A stretch of DNA of 64,000 bases from GCA-2697345 sp045565015 (GCA_045565015.1 JBJLGD010000039.1:33107-97106), one strand, 5' to 3'; counted from the stretch's first letter, positions 52,908-61,458 are shown. The notes: a model not told the origin generated them from the letters alone. Made by a program: numbers and translations.

Positions 52908-54578
52908 ATGCTGCAAATTTCATTCACTAAAAGAATTTTAATTCTATCAATAGTTTTGATTGGTATGCTGTTCGCATTTCCAAACTTCTTTTACAGTCAT
53001 GTTGAAAAGCATAATGATTATGATGACCTTATAGAAATTCAGGAAGAGACTGCAGCGAAAAAAAATAGCCCTTTTTGGTGGCCAAATTTCTTACCATCCC
53101 GTTTAGTTAATCTTGGGTTGGATTTAAGAGGCGGCGCGCATCTGTTAGCAGAAGTGGAAGTGGAAGAGGTTTATAATGACCGAATGGATACCTTATGGCT
53201 TGATATTAGAGATGCGCTAAAGAAAGAACGAGCAAAAATTGGTAGTATTCGTAAACAAAAAGGAAATGAGCTTGGCCTTTTGCGAATTCGTATATCAAAG
53301 GAAGAAGGTTTAGAAAGAGCTTTAGAAATTGTTGAAGGTTTAGCAGTACCAGTTGCCTCTGCTGCCGCGATTGGTTCCAAAAATTTAAATGTTGCTATTT
53401 ACGGTGATGAATTACTCATTCAATTCAGTGACGCAGAAAAACTTGAAATGGATGATCGTACTATGAAACAATCTTTAGAGATTATTAGGCGTAGAGTTGA
53501 TGAAGTTGGAACACGCGAACCAACTATTCAAAGGCAAGGTAAACGTAGAATTCTCATTCAAGTTCCAGGTATTGGTTCTGCCAGTGAGCTAAAAAGCCTG
53601 ATAGGTACGACCGCAAGATTAACATTTCAAGAAGTTGTTCGAAGAACATCCAGTTCAGATGAGGTTATTCAGTCACAAAATAAGCTATATAAATCGTATA
53701 ATAATGAAGAAAATAACGAGTTTTATGTGTTGAAAAGATCTCCGGTGGTAACAGGCGAAGATCTAACGGATGCACAACCTTCTTTTGATCAAAATGGTTT
53801 CCCCTCTGTAAACTTTCGGTTTAATCCGTCAGGAGGAAAAAAGTTTGGAGTTTTCACTTCTAAAAATATAGGTTCTCCTTTTGCGATTGTGTTAGATAAC
53901 GAAGTTATTAGCGCGCCCATTATAAGGGATGCTATCATGGGTGGATCTGGACAAATAAGTGGTAATTTTTCAGTAGAAGAGTCAGCTGAGTTGTCCATCT
54001 TATTAAGAGCTGGAGCACTTCCTGCAGGTATGACTTTTTTAGAAGAAAGGACCATCGGACCAGAATTAGGTCAAGATAGTATTGATGCAGGTAAAGTTGC
54101 GTGTGTTGTGGCATTCCTAGCTGTACTAATTTTCATGTTCTTGAGTTATGGACTTTTTGGCCTATTTGCCAACGTAGCATTGATCGTGAATGTAACTTTG
54201 ATTTTTGGTTTGTTAAGTATTATCGGTGCTACATTAACTCTTCCTGGCATAGCGGGAATAGTGCTTACAATTGGCATGGCTGTAGATGCGAATGTTTTAA
54301 TTTTTGAAAGAATAAGAGAAGAATTAAAGACTTCTAAAGGTCCTGCACGCGCCATCGAGGTAGGATACGAAAAGGCTTTAAGTGCAATACTTGATGCAAA
54401 TATTACAACCTTGATCACGGCACTAATTTTATTCCTTATGGGATCTGGGCCAGTTAGAGGTTTTTCTATAACATTGGGCTTAGGGATTGTTACGTCGGTG
54501 TTTACGGCAATTTATCTGACGCGTCTATTAATTATCCTGTGGTTTGAAAAAATGCGTCCAAAAAGTATCGAGGTTTAG
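52908..54578 (+). CDS. secD: Protein translocase subunit SecD
   Basis: A 556-residue six-helix membrane protein that, with SecF, uses the proton gradient to pull exported proteins from SecYEG. The first periplasmic domain opens with LGLDLRGGAHLLAEVEV (the D1 signature), the second contains RRRVDEVGTREPTIQRQG, and the membrane half has the GPELGQDSIDAGK and GIAGIVLTIGMAVDANVLIFERIREEL segments. One base separates its stop from the secF ATG. Confidence 0.96.
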   Translation: MLQISFTKRILILSIVLIGMLFAFPNFFYSHVEKHNDYDDLIEIQEETAAKKNSPFWWPNFLPSRLVNLGLDLRGGAHLLAEVEVEEVYNDRMDTLWLDIRDALKKERAKIGSIRKQKGNELGLLRIRISKEEGLERALEIVEGLAVPVASAAAIGSKNLNVAIYGDELLIQFSDAEKLEMDDRTMKQSLEIIRRRVDEVGTREPTIQRQGKRRILIQVPGIGSASELKSLIGTTARLTFQEVVRRTSSSDEVIQSQNKLYKSYNNEENNEFYVLKRSPVVTGEDLTDAQPSFDQNGFPSVNFRFNPSGGKKFGVFTSKNIGSPFAIVLDNEVISAPIIRDAIMGGSGQISGNFSVEESAELSILLRAGALPAGMTFLEERTIGPELGQDSIDAGKVACVVAFLAVLIFMFLSYGLFGLFANVALIVNVTLIFGLLSIIGATLTLPGIAGIVLTIGMAVDANVLIFERIREELKTSKGPARAIEVGYEKALSAILDANITTLITALILFLMGSGPVRGFSITLGLGIVTSVFTAIYLTRLLIILWFEKMRPKSIEV

Positions 54579-54579
54579 A

Positions 54580-55485
54580 ATGCGGCTAAAACTAGTTAAA
54601 TCAGAGACTAAATATAATTTTTTTAAAAATTGGAAACTTTGGCTAGGTTTATCTTCAACTTTAATTTTTATGAGTTTTATTTCTCTTTTCTTTCAGGGAC
54701 TTAATTTCGGTATTGATTTTCGGGGTGGAACTACGATTAGAACAGAGTCGGAGCTAAAAGTGGACGTCTCAAAATATAGAGAAGTATTAAGTCCCTTAAA
54801 CCTTGGTGATATTGTGATTTCAGAAGTTTTTGATCCAACCTTTAGAGAAAATCAGTATGTAACACAGATCCGTATAGAGACGCAGGAGGGAGATGAAAGT
54901 ATTACAGCGTTAGCAGTAGAGTCGGTAGCTTTAGCACTGCGGAACATCGACCCTAATATAAAGTTTCCATTAGTCGAAAGTGTTGGTCCGAAGGTGTCGT
55001 CTGAGTTAGTTAAGGCCGCTACTTTAGCTGTTATTTTGGCCATAAGCGCAGTATTAGTATATATTTGGTTAAGGTTTGAATGGCAATTCGCGTTAGGAGC
55101 TGTTTTTGCATTGATTCATGATATTGTTTTAACAATGGGTATATTTTCTCAGATACAAATAAAATTTGATTTAGCTATAATCGCGGCTTTACTTACAATC
55201 GTTGGTTATTCATTAAATGATACAGTTGTAGTTTTTGATAGGGTTAGAGAAAACTTGCGAAAGTATAAAAAGAAAACGTTAAGTGATGTATTAAATTTAT
55301 CAATAAATGAAACATTAGCTCGGACTATTATGACCTCTGTTACCACTCAGCTGGCTCTTATATCTCTTTTTGTATTGGGTGGAGATGTAATTAAAGGTTT
55401 TGTTTTTGCTATGATTTGGGGGTTTTGGTTGGTACGTATAGTTCAGTTTTTATTGCGGGAACTGTACTATTATATCTTGGTGTAA
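54580..55485 (+). CDS. secF: Protein translocase subunit SecF, frameshifted near its 3' end
   Basis: The partner of SecD. The start MRLKLVKSETKYNFF follows secD by one base; FGIDFRGGTTIRTE, ESVGPKVSSELVKAA and YSLNDTVVVFDRVRENL are intact. As read, the protein then ends WGFWLVRIVQFLLRELYYYILV, which is not family-like. Adding one G to the five-G run at 55418-55422 gives IWGVLVGTYSSVFIAG, the conserved last helix, then LLYLGVKRDW and a stop at 55545-55547 that overlaps the next gene's GTG. So the true gene very likely ends there with about 322 residues. If real, the shift would destroy the sixth helix. Confidence 0.92.
   Translation: MRLKLVKSETKYNFFKNWKLWLGLSSTLIFMSFISLFFQGLNFGIDFRGGTTIRTESELKVDVSKYREVLSPLNLGDIVISEVFDPTFRENQYVTQIRIETQEGDESITALAVESVALALRNIDPNIKFPLVESVGPKVSSELVKAATLAVILAISAVLVYIWLRFEWQFALGAVFALIHDIVLTMGIFSQIQIKFDLAIIAALLTIVGYSLNDTVVVFDRVRENLRKYKKKTLSDVLNLSINETLARTIMTSVTTQLALISLFVLGGDVIKGFVFAMIWGFWLVRIVQFLLRELYYYILV
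55418..55422 (+). other. Probable single-base deletion (frameshift site) in secF
   Basis: A run of five G follows ATGATTT here; six G are needed to keep the conserved SecF ending in frame. The shift causes a premature stop at 55483-55485 instead of 55545-55547. Confidence 0.8.
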
Positions 55486-55543
55486 AACGAGATTGGTCAA
55501 AGTCTGCGAGGAATACTGGTAATAAATATGGTAACATTGACGC

Positions 55544-56296
55544 GTGACAGGAGAATTAGTTACTGCTTTTGACGATGGCTCAATTATTTATTTAGTAGTA
55601 GGTGCCATACTGGCGGGGTTGGTTCGTGGTTTTTCAGGTTTTGGAACGGCAATGGTTTTCATACCTTTAGCAGGGCAGGTCCTACCGCCAATAGCGACTT
55701 TAACGGTTTTGTTTGTAATGGACTTAATTGGGCCAATACCTAACGTGCCTAGAGCGCTAAGAGATGGGCAATTAGCAGATGTCTCACGACTCTTTGTTGG
55801 ATCCTTGATTGGGGCTCCAATAGGTGTTTATTTACTCACGTTGATGACTGAAGACGTTTTTAGATTAAGTGGCGCTTCCTTTAGTTTGCTATTACTGGCA
55901 TTATTAATCTTTGGGGTGCGGTATCGTGGAATTCTAAGTAAAGGTCTTATATATCTCACTGGTAGTATTGGTGGTTTATTTGGGGGAGCAGTTGGAATTC
56001 CTGGGCCTCCAGTTATTATGTTATATATGGCTTCGACATTACCGCCAGCGGTTATTAGGGCTAATAATACTCTTTTTCTATTAGTAGTTGACGTATTATT
56101 TTGTGGCATATTTTGGTTAAAGGGGTTACTTTTAACTCATTATATTCTTATCGGGGTTATTATTGCAGTCCCGTATTTAACCTTTTGTATTCTAGGTGCA
56201 TTTCTATTTAACCCTAGACGAGAAAAAATTTATAGGGTTATGGCTTATATTATAATTTTTATATCGGCTTTATCGGCGTTACCTATTTGGGGATAG
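55544..56296 (+). CDS. TSUP (TauE/SafE) family membrane transporter
   Basis: A 250-residue membrane protein with about eight hydrophobic helices in two related halves. GLVRGFSGFGTAMVFIPL in the first and GGLFGGAVGIPGPPVIMLYM in the second are the paired TSUP signatures. Family members export sulfite, sulfoacetate or related organosulfur anions; the substrate is not inferable here. It begins with GTG overlapping the stop of the corrected secF frame (GTGA) and ends three bases before the Mth938-domain gene, so it is inserted into the usual secF-Mth938 pair. Confidence 0.88.
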   Translation: MTGELVTAFDDGSIIYLVVGAILAGLVRGFSGFGTAMVFIPLAGQVLPPIATLTVLFVMDLIGPIPNVPRALRDGQLADVSRLFVGSLIGAPIGVYLLTLMTEDVFRLSGASFSLLLLALLIFGVRYRGILSKGLIYLTGSIGGLFGGAVGIPGPPVIMLYMASTLPPAVIRANNTLFLLVVDVLFCGIFWLKGLLLTHYILIGVIIAVPYLTFCILGAFLFNPRREKIYRVMAYIIIFISALSALPIWG

Positions 56297-56299
56297 CAC

Positions 56300-56653
56300 A
56301 TGGAAATTAATGAAGTTTCTTTTGAGAATAGTCTACCAGTCACTGGTTATGGCATAGGTTTTTTCAGAATAGGAGCCGATATCTTTAGAGGTAATCGATT
56401 CATTTATAAAAATAAAATATTTGATTGGAATGGGTTTTCTGACTCTAACGTGATACTGAGTTACAGGAATGAGATTGATGTTTTGTTTGTGGGAACCGGC
56501 TCTGATATAAAAAATATTCCTTCAGCTTTTAAGAAGTCTATCGAAAAGCATGATATCGGTATAGAAATTATGTCTACTCCTACTGCATGTAGGACATACA
56601 ATGTTCTATTAGGAGAAGGTCGCAGGATAGGTGCAGCTTTACTCGCATTATAA
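56300..56653 (+). CDS. Mth938-domain (DUF498) protein
   Basis: A 117-residue protein with the Mth938/DUF498 fold also found in the mitochondrial complex I assembly factor NDUFAF3. Seen: VTGYGIGFFRIGADIFRGN, the central DVLFVGTGSDIKNIP and the C-terminal EIMSTPTACRTYNVLLGEGRR. Bacterial members commonly sit beside secD-secF, which fits here apart from the TSUP gene between. The bacterial role is unknown; a link to membrane-complex assembly is only an analogy. Confidence 0.88.
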   Translation: MEINEVSFENSLPVTGYGIGFFRIGADIFRGNRFIYKNKIFDWNGFSDSNVILSYRNEIDVLFVGTGSDIKNIPSAFKKSIEKHDIGIEIMSTPTACRTYNVLLGEGRRIGAALLAL

Positions 56654-56853
56654 AGCTTTGGAGGGTAGAAAATTGGTATGAGTCAGTATGTTCTCAGGCA
56701 ATCGTAAATGATTGGATACTAATTTATAGTTTTATTGCAGAGAGATTTAGGTACCCTTAAACTAAAGACTGGCTGTAGCTAGATTACCAAATAAGGCTTT
56801 TTACACCTAATATAGAACGAGAATAATTTGAAGATAAATCTAAGTTAGAGTAA
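56654..56853. other. Gene-free region before the cspA terminator
   Basis: About 200 bases between the Mth938-domain gene and the cspA terminator. I see no ORF with a ribosome-binding site, no tRNA and no strong hairpin. Confidence 0.45.
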
Positions 56854-56885
56854 AAAAACGCCACACTTAAGTAGCGTTTTTTTGA
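56854..56885. terminator. Bidirectional rho-independent terminator downstream of cspA
   Basis: A7-CGC and GCG-T7 arms (56854-56863 and 56876-56885) flank an inner ACTTAAGT palindrome. With a T-run on either strand it can stop both the cspA transcript (minus) and read-through from the Mth938-domain gene (plus). It is the clearest intrinsic terminator in the window. Confidence 0.85.
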
Positions 56886-56894
56886 AAGTTTAGT

Positions 56895-57104
56895 TTAGTC
56901 TAACGCTACTAATTCACCAGCTGATGCTCGGCCATCACGACCCTCGACCATCTCGTATTGGATTTTTTGGTCGTCTCTCAAGCCTGTAAGGCCTGCTGCC
57001 TCAACTGCTGAAATATGAACAAAAACGTCTTTTCCGCCATCATCAGGTGCGATGAAGCCAAATCCTTTAGTTGTATTAAACCATTTTACGGTGCCATTAG
57101 CCAT
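56895..57104 (-). CDS. cspA: Cold-shock protein (CspA family)
   Basis: A 69-residue OB-fold nucleic-acid chaperone. MANGTVKWFNTTKGFGFI carries RNP1 (KGFGFI) and DVFVHISAVEAAG carries RNP2; the remainder (GLRDDQKIQYEMVEG) matches the family. It binds single-stranded RNA and DNA and prevents or melts secondary structure. AAGGAG lies eight bases before the ATG. The long GC-rich leader suggests post-transcriptional, possibly temperature-dependent, control. Confidence 0.96.
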   Translation of the reverse strand: MANGTVKWFNTTKGFGFIAPDDGGKDVFVHISAVEAAGLTGLRDDQKIQYEMVEGRDGRASAGELVALD

Positions 57105-57250
57105 TCCCGTATCTCCTTTATAATTCCGCCCACGTTATGCGACGGTTCGGTGCAGCATCTTCAAGTCGGTCCGGCTGCTGTAGAAAGAAGGCGGGAACGT
57201 AAAGTCTGTCTCACATAGATGGTTATTATCCGTTTTTTCAGAAACTGCAA
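57105..57250 (-). promoter_or_regulatory. Structured GC-rich 5' leader and putative promoter of cspA
   Basis: TTGCAG (57245-57250) and TAATAA (57223-57228), 16 bases apart on the minus strand, would start a leader of about 110 bases. The leader can form a long-range stem, TTCCGCC (57124-57130) with GGCGGGAA (57190-57197, one bulged G), and an inner stem, GCAGC (57152-57156) with GCTGC (57174-57178). Two similar CGGTtCGG/CGGTcCGG blocks lie inside. The block is strikingly GC-rich for this genome. Such leaders act as thermosensors for E. coli cspA; that is an analogy here. Confidence 0.6.
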
Positions 57251-57422
57251 TAAAAACTTCAATAAAGTAAAAATATTTTAACTAAATATATTTTTTTTAT
57301 CACACAGATAAATATATATTTTAATGAAAGAATTTATTTAGCTTTACTTGGTTTCCTGTGGCTTTTTGGAGTTAGTTAAATTATTATAGAAAAACAAAAT
57401 GTAAATTACCTAAGTTGGAAAA
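57251..57422. other. AT-rich gap upstream of the Spx/ArsC-like gene
   Basis: Very AT-rich sequence between the cspA promoter region and the start of the Spx/ArsC-like gene. It includes long A/T runs (57280-57330) but no ORF or tRNA. A promoter for the plus-strand gene is presumably here but cannot be singled out. Confidence 0.4.
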
Positions 57423-57749
57423 ATGAAAGTTTATGGAATAAAAAATTGTGATACCTGTAAGAAAGCATTATCGGTATTAACGGGAAAAGGTTTCAATGCA
57501 GATTTTATAGATATTCGAGATACGCCTCTTAGTTTAACTCAAATAACGGTCTTTGTTAATAAATTCGGTTCCATGTTAATAAATAAAAGATCAACTACGT
57601 GGCGCAAATTAAGTGAAGCTGAACGGACTTTACCTATAGAAAAACTTTTAGTGTTAGCTCCAACTGTTATGAAACGTCCTATTATTGATAACGGAACTTT
57701 ATTCTTGGGGTGGAATAAAGAAGTTATCGAGGCTCTGACAGTCGAATAA
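57423..57749 (+). CDS. ArsC/Spx/MgsR-family (YffB-like) protein
   Basis: A 108-residue thioredoxin-fold protein. YGIKNCDTCKKALSVL supplies a CxxC redox pair and FLGWNKEVIEAL is the conserved end. The MKRPIIDNGTLFLG strand pattern matches the arsenate-reductase-like/Spx group, of which YffB is the Gram-negative type without a firm function (a glutathione-dependent thiol reductase has been proposed). No ars genes are nearby, so an arsenate role is unlikely from context. It converges on thrS. Confidence 0.85.
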   Translation: MKVYGIKNCDTCKKALSVLTGKGFNADFIDIRDTPLSLTQITVFVNKFGSMLINKRSTTWRKLSEAERTLPIEKLLVLAPTVMKRPIIDNGTLFLGWNKEVIEALTVE

Positions 57750-57781
57750 ATTGAATTATAGTAGGTTTGAAATGAGTGTTT

Positions 57782-59728
57782 TTATTTTAAATCTGGAGGT
57801 TTAGCTTCATTTTGCACCATTTCTATCATTTCTGAAACTGGCATAACCTGAGTATTCTTGCTACCTAACCGTCGAATTGTTACGGTTTCATTCTCAACTT
57901 CTTTATGACCAAGAGCGATAATGATTGGTACCTTTCGTAATGAGTGCTCCCTAACTTTATAGTTTATTTTTTCGTTTCTAATGTCTGCTTCAGCGCGAAT
58001 ATTCTGTTGTGTTAGAGTTTTAACTAATTTTTCAACAGTTGAATTTGTGTCAGAAACTATTGAAGATACAACTACTTGTACGGGAGCCAACCAAATCGGT
58101 AGATTTCCACTGTGTTCTTCCAATAATATACCTATAAATCTTTCAAAAGAACCAAGGGTAGCTCTATGTAACATCACCGGTCGATGCTTGGCGCCGTCGT
58201 CTCCAACATAATTAGCGTTTAGTCGTTCGGGTAGTACAAAATCTACTTGATGAGTTCCACATTGCCAATCACGACCGATAGCATCAGTCAAAACAAATTC
58301 AAGTTTAGGTCCATAGAACGCACCTTCTCCAGGATTCAATTCTGGTTCTATCCCTGCAGCGCGAGTTGCTGATATGAGCGCGGTCTCTGCTTTTGACCAA
58401 GTATCGTCAGAACCTGATCGAATTTCCGGTCTATCCGAAAATTTTACCTTAAAATTAGGGAAGCCTAAATCTCTATAGATTTTAGTCAAAAAATCAATAT
58501 ATGTTTTAGTTTCAGCCTCTATTTGATCTTCAGTACAGAAAATATGTCCATCATCTTGAGTGAAACCTCGGACCCGCATAATCCCATGTAACGCACCTGA
58601 TGGTTCATAACGATTACATGAACCAAACTCTGCCATACGAAGTGGCAAATCTCTGTATGATTTTAAACTATTATTGAAAATTTGGACATGACACGGACAA
58701 TTCATAGGTTTTAACGCATTGACTGCCTTTTCTTGAGCGTGTTCTTCATCCACCTCTACAATAAACATATTTTCCTGATACTTTTCCCAATGACCTGATG
58801 TTTCCCATAATTTTTTATCAACAACCTGGGGAGTATTTACTTCAACATAACCACCTTGAATCTGTTTTCGACGCATATAGTCTTGTAATTCTGTATAAAT
58901 TTTCCAACCATTTGGATGCCAAAAAACCTGACCCGGAGCTTCCTCTTGCATATGAAATAGGTTCATGAGCTTGCCTAATTTACGATGATCACGCTTTTCT
59001 GCTTCTTCAAGGAAATTAAGATGACCTTTAAGCCCAATACGATTTTGGAAGGCAACACCATAAATCCTTTGTAACATAGCATTTTCAGAGTTCCCTCGCC
59101 AATAAGCACCAGCAACTGACATCAGTTTGAATGCATCAGCTGGGATCTGGCCAGTATGTTGCAAGTGAGGCCCTCTACATAGATCTTGCCAATAACCGTG
59201 CCAATACATCCTTAATGGTTCAGTATTATTAATTGATTCGATTAATTCAATTTTATATGGTTCATTATTTTTTCGATAAAAATCAATGGCTTCTGATCTT
59301 TCCCAGATTTCAGTTTTGATAGGATTTCGTAGATTTATAATTTCCTTCATTTTCTTTTCAATAGTAATTAAATCGTTAGGTGTGAAGGGCTCTGATCGAT
59401 CAAAATCATAATACCAACCGTTTTTTATTACTGGTCCTATAGTCACGTGAACTTCAGGCCAGATTTCTTGCACAGCTCTAGCCATCACATGTGCTAACCC
59501 GTGTCTTATAAGTTCCAAGGCGGGTACTTCATTTTTTATAGTATTAATTGAGATGTTGGCATTTTTATTGATAGGCCAGTTAAGATCCCAATGCTCTCCA
59601 TCTATGTATGCTGATATGGCAGATTTGGCCAGTGAAGTTGATATGGATTGCGCTACTTCAAGAGCAGTAATTCCAGAGTTGAGTTCGCGTTTATTTCCGT
59701 CAGGAAACGTCAAGACTATATTGACCAT
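57782..59728 (-). CDS. thrS: Threonyl-tRNA synthetase
   Basis: A 648-residue class II synthetase with full bacterial architecture: N-terminal TGS domain (about 1-60), editing domain with HGLAHVMARAV (HxxxH) and later CRGPHLQHTG, catalytic core with MNCPCHVQIF (zinc Cys), RMAEFGSCNRYEPSGAL and TQDDGHIFC, and a C-terminal anticodon-binding domain (WLAPVQVVVSSI to the end). No T-box or tRNA-like leader is visible upstream, as expected outside Firmicutes. Confidence 0.97.
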   Translation of the reverse strand: MVNIVLTFPDGNKRELNSGITALEVAQSISTSLAKSAISAYIDGEHWDLNWPINKNANISINTIKNEVPALELIRHGLAHVMARAVQEIWPEVHVTIGPVIKNGWYYDFDRSEPFTPNDLITIEKKMKEIINLRNPIKTEIWERSEAIDFYRKNNEPYKIELIESINNTEPLRMYWHGYWQDLCRGPHLQHTGQIPADAFKLMSVAGAYWRGNSENAMLQRIYGVAFQNRIGLKGHLNFLEEAEKRDHRKLGKLMNLFHMQEEAPGQVFWHPNGWKIYTELQDYMRRKQIQGGYVEVNTPQVVDKKLWETSGHWEKYQENMFIVEVDEEHAQEKAVNALKPMNCPCHVQIFNNSLKSYRDLPLRMAEFGSCNRYEPSGALHGIMRVRGFTQDDGHIFCTEDQIEAETKTYIDFLTKIYRDLGFPNFKVKFSDRPEIRSGSDDTWSKAETALISATRAAGIEPELNPGEGAFYGPKLEFVLTDAIGRDWQCGTHQVDFVLPERLNANYVGDDGAKHRPVMLHRATLGSFERFIGILLEEHSGNLPIWLAPVQVVVSSIVSDTNSTVEKLVKTLTQQNIRAEADIRNEKINYKVREHSLRKVPIIIALGHKEVENETVTIRRLGSKNTQVMPVSEMIEMVQNEAKPPDLK

Positions 59729-59930
59729 TGTATATGCTCCTCGTTAATTTGACGCCTACCATACGCCCGGTTACAAGTTCCCGCGAATGTGCACTGCAAT
59801 GTATGAATCGTCAATACCGTAACAGATTAATTTGAATATTAGTTTAATTTATACGATTTATCGCTTAAGATACTTAATAGCAGACTATAAATTCTTAGCT
59901 AAACAACAGCTCAATTATAAGAGAAAAATC

Positions 59931-60659
59931 ATGTTAGAATTCTTAAACGTTACTTCAGGCAACAGAGTTGCATATCATAAAACTACAGGCATCAACCCTG
60001 GAATTATTTTTCTTGGTGGATTTATGTCTGATATGGATGGTAGCAAAGCAGTATTTTTAGAAGAATATGCTCGGTTAAATGGTGTGTCATACCTAAGATT
60101 TGATTACCCTGGTCATGGTAAGTCATCTGGTGCATTTAAGGATGGTACTATTGGAAGCTGGTATAGAGATACAGTTGAAGTTATCAGTAAGTTAACTTCT
60201 GGTCCTCAAATACTCGTTGGATCTTCTATGGGAGGCTGGATTTCTCTATTGATTGCTAAAAGGGTTCCTAAAAAAGTGGAAAGTATGGTTATTATTGCAG
60301 GTGCCCCAGATTTTACAGAGGATAGTTTATGGAAAAATTTTTCGGATGTTGATAAGGAAAAATTAGAAAGTGGTCAGATACTTATTCCATCTGATTATGG
60401 TAGTCCGTATGTTATAACGAAAAATTTAATCCTTGACGGACGACAAAATCTTGTTTTGAGAGAAAAATTAGATTTACCATTCCCTGTTCGACTTCTTCAA
60501 GGGTCGGCTGATACTTCAGTTGAAGTAGATACAACGCTTCAGTTATTTAATAATATTATGTCCCCAGACGTCGAGTTAGTGCTTCTTAAAGATGAGGATC
60601 ACCGGTTTTCCAGTCCAAAAGGGCTAAAGTTGATCGAACGAACCTTGGCGAATTTATAA
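59931..60659 (+). CDS. Alpha/beta hydrolase
   Basis: A 242-residue alpha/beta-hydrolase-fold enzyme. The nucleophile elbow is GSSMGG (Ser99), the oxyanion region is FLGGFMSDMDGSKA, an FDYPGHGKSSG strand precedes it, and the likely catalytic Asp and His are in LQGSADTSVEVD and DEDHRFS. The sequence resembles the ABHD10-like esterase/thioesterase group. I start at the ATG giving MLEFLNVTSG; the in-frame extension upstream to 59832 is not family-like. Substrate unknown. It stands alone between thrS (divergent) and the terB-like gene (convergent). Confidence 0.83.
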   Translation: MLEFLNVTSGNRVAYHKTTGINPGIIFLGGFMSDMDGSKAVFLEEYARLNGVSYLRFDYPGHGKSSGAFKDGTIGSWYRDTVEVISKLTSGPQILVGSSMGGWISLLIAKRVPKKVESMVIIAGAPDFTEDSLWKNFSDVDKEKLESGQILIPSDYGSPYVITKNLILDGRQNLVLREKLDLPFPVRLLQGSADTSVEVDTTLQLFNNIMSPDVELVLLKDEDHRFSSPKGLKLIERTLANL

Positions 60660-60669
60660 ATAGATAAGG

Positions 60670-61119
60670 TCATTCCATCTCAATAGATGTTTGAACTTTT
60701 TGTCTAGAAAACGCGATATCTCTGTCGTTAACGCCTAATAAAGAGCCCAATATCCTTAAGAGACCGTTTTCGTCGTCGTCTCTTACACCATCTGCTAAAA
60801 CGAGCTCCCAAAAGAGTTCTATGATTTCGTTCCTTTTTTCTATTGGAACGAAACTTTTAATTATTTTTGTAAATTTGACATTATCAGAAGACTCGTCCTC
60901 TAAACCTTCTGCTTGTATCAGCATTTTATCACACTCAAACTTTGAAAGCGTATACCTTCTTTCTAAAATATTACTTATGCGTACTTTTTCTATACCAGCA
61001 TAATCATAATCGCTTTTAGCTATTCTAATTAGAAGAACGGCAACTGCCATGCGCTCATCATCAAAATGAGTTGAGTTGTCGTTTATAGTTTTAGCAGTTT
61101 TAAAAATTTTTTTTATCAT
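60670..61119 (-). CDS. TerB-like protein
   Basis: A 149-residue all-helical protein with the TerB/DjlA-type metal-binding helices: DDERMAVAVLLIRIAKSDYDYAGIE in the first half (acidic pattern), and RNEIIELFWELVLADGVRDDDENGLLRILGSLLGV in the second (conserved core LVLADGVRDDDE). Despite the tellurite-resistance name, no other ter gene is present and these stand-alone proteins have no known role. The start could also be the GTG nine bases upstream. It is the last gene of a secG-pyrG-DUF1330 minus-strand run, 30 bases after its neighbour. Confidence 0.8.
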   Translation of the reverse strand: MIKKIFKTAKTINDNSTHFDDERMAVAVLLIRIAKSDYDYAGIEKVRISNILERRYTLSKFECDKMLIQAEGLEDESSDNVKFTKIIKSFVPIEKRNEIIELFWELVLADGVRDDDENGLLRILGSLLGVNDRDIAFSRQKVQTSIEME

Positions 61120-61149
61120 TTTTCTCACATTAGTTATAGTTAAATAGTA

Positions 61150-61437
61150 TTACACGCCAGATACGATTACTAAATCCGCATTTGAAATAGATAGTCTTAG
61201 TTTTTTTGCATCCTGGTATTCAGAGGACTCGTAACATTCCATTGCTGCTTTCAGACTCTCGAACTCCAGAACTACTGTTCGCGATTTTGAGCTACCTTCT
61301 CTTATCTCTTGTACTCCACCGCGTACTAAGAATTTCGCTCCATATTTTTTGAAGGCATAGGCATTGGCTTCTTGATATTTTTTATATTCGTCTAGATCTT
61401 TAATTTCAGCATGTGCTATCCAATATCCTTTTGGCAT
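61150..61437 (-). CDS. DUF1330 domain protein
   Basis: A 95-residue ferredoxin-like alpha+beta barrel (dimeric) protein. MPKGYWIAHAEIKDLDEYKKY is the typical start, with KFLVRGGVQEIREG and RTVVLEFESLKAAMECYESSEYQDAKKLR following. No enzyme activity is established for DUF1330. It lies 21 bases after pyrG on the same strand and is probably co-transcribed; no functional connection to CTP synthesis is evident. Confidence 0.9.
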   Translation of the reverse strand: MPKGYWIAHAEIKDLDEYKKYQEANAYAFKKYGAKFLVRGGVQEIREGSSKSRTVVLEFESLKAAMECYESSEYQDAKKLRLSISNADLVIVSGV

Positions 61438-61458
61438 TTTATAGTCCTTCCATTAATT

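Noticed and set aside
55411..55547. Programmed frameshifting in secF at the G run
   Set aside because: A homopolymer can slip, but SecF is not known to need recoding and a second indel of the same type occurs in nuoD; error or mutation is more likely.
57423..57749. Arsenate reductase
   Set aside because: Only a generic ArsC/Spx-family CxxC protein is seen and no arsR, arsB or acr3 gene is nearby.
60670..61119. Tellurite-resistance or phage-defence locus because of the TerB-like gene
   Set aside because: No terC, terD, terZ, nuclease or mobile gene is present; a lone TerB-like protein is common in ordinary genomes.
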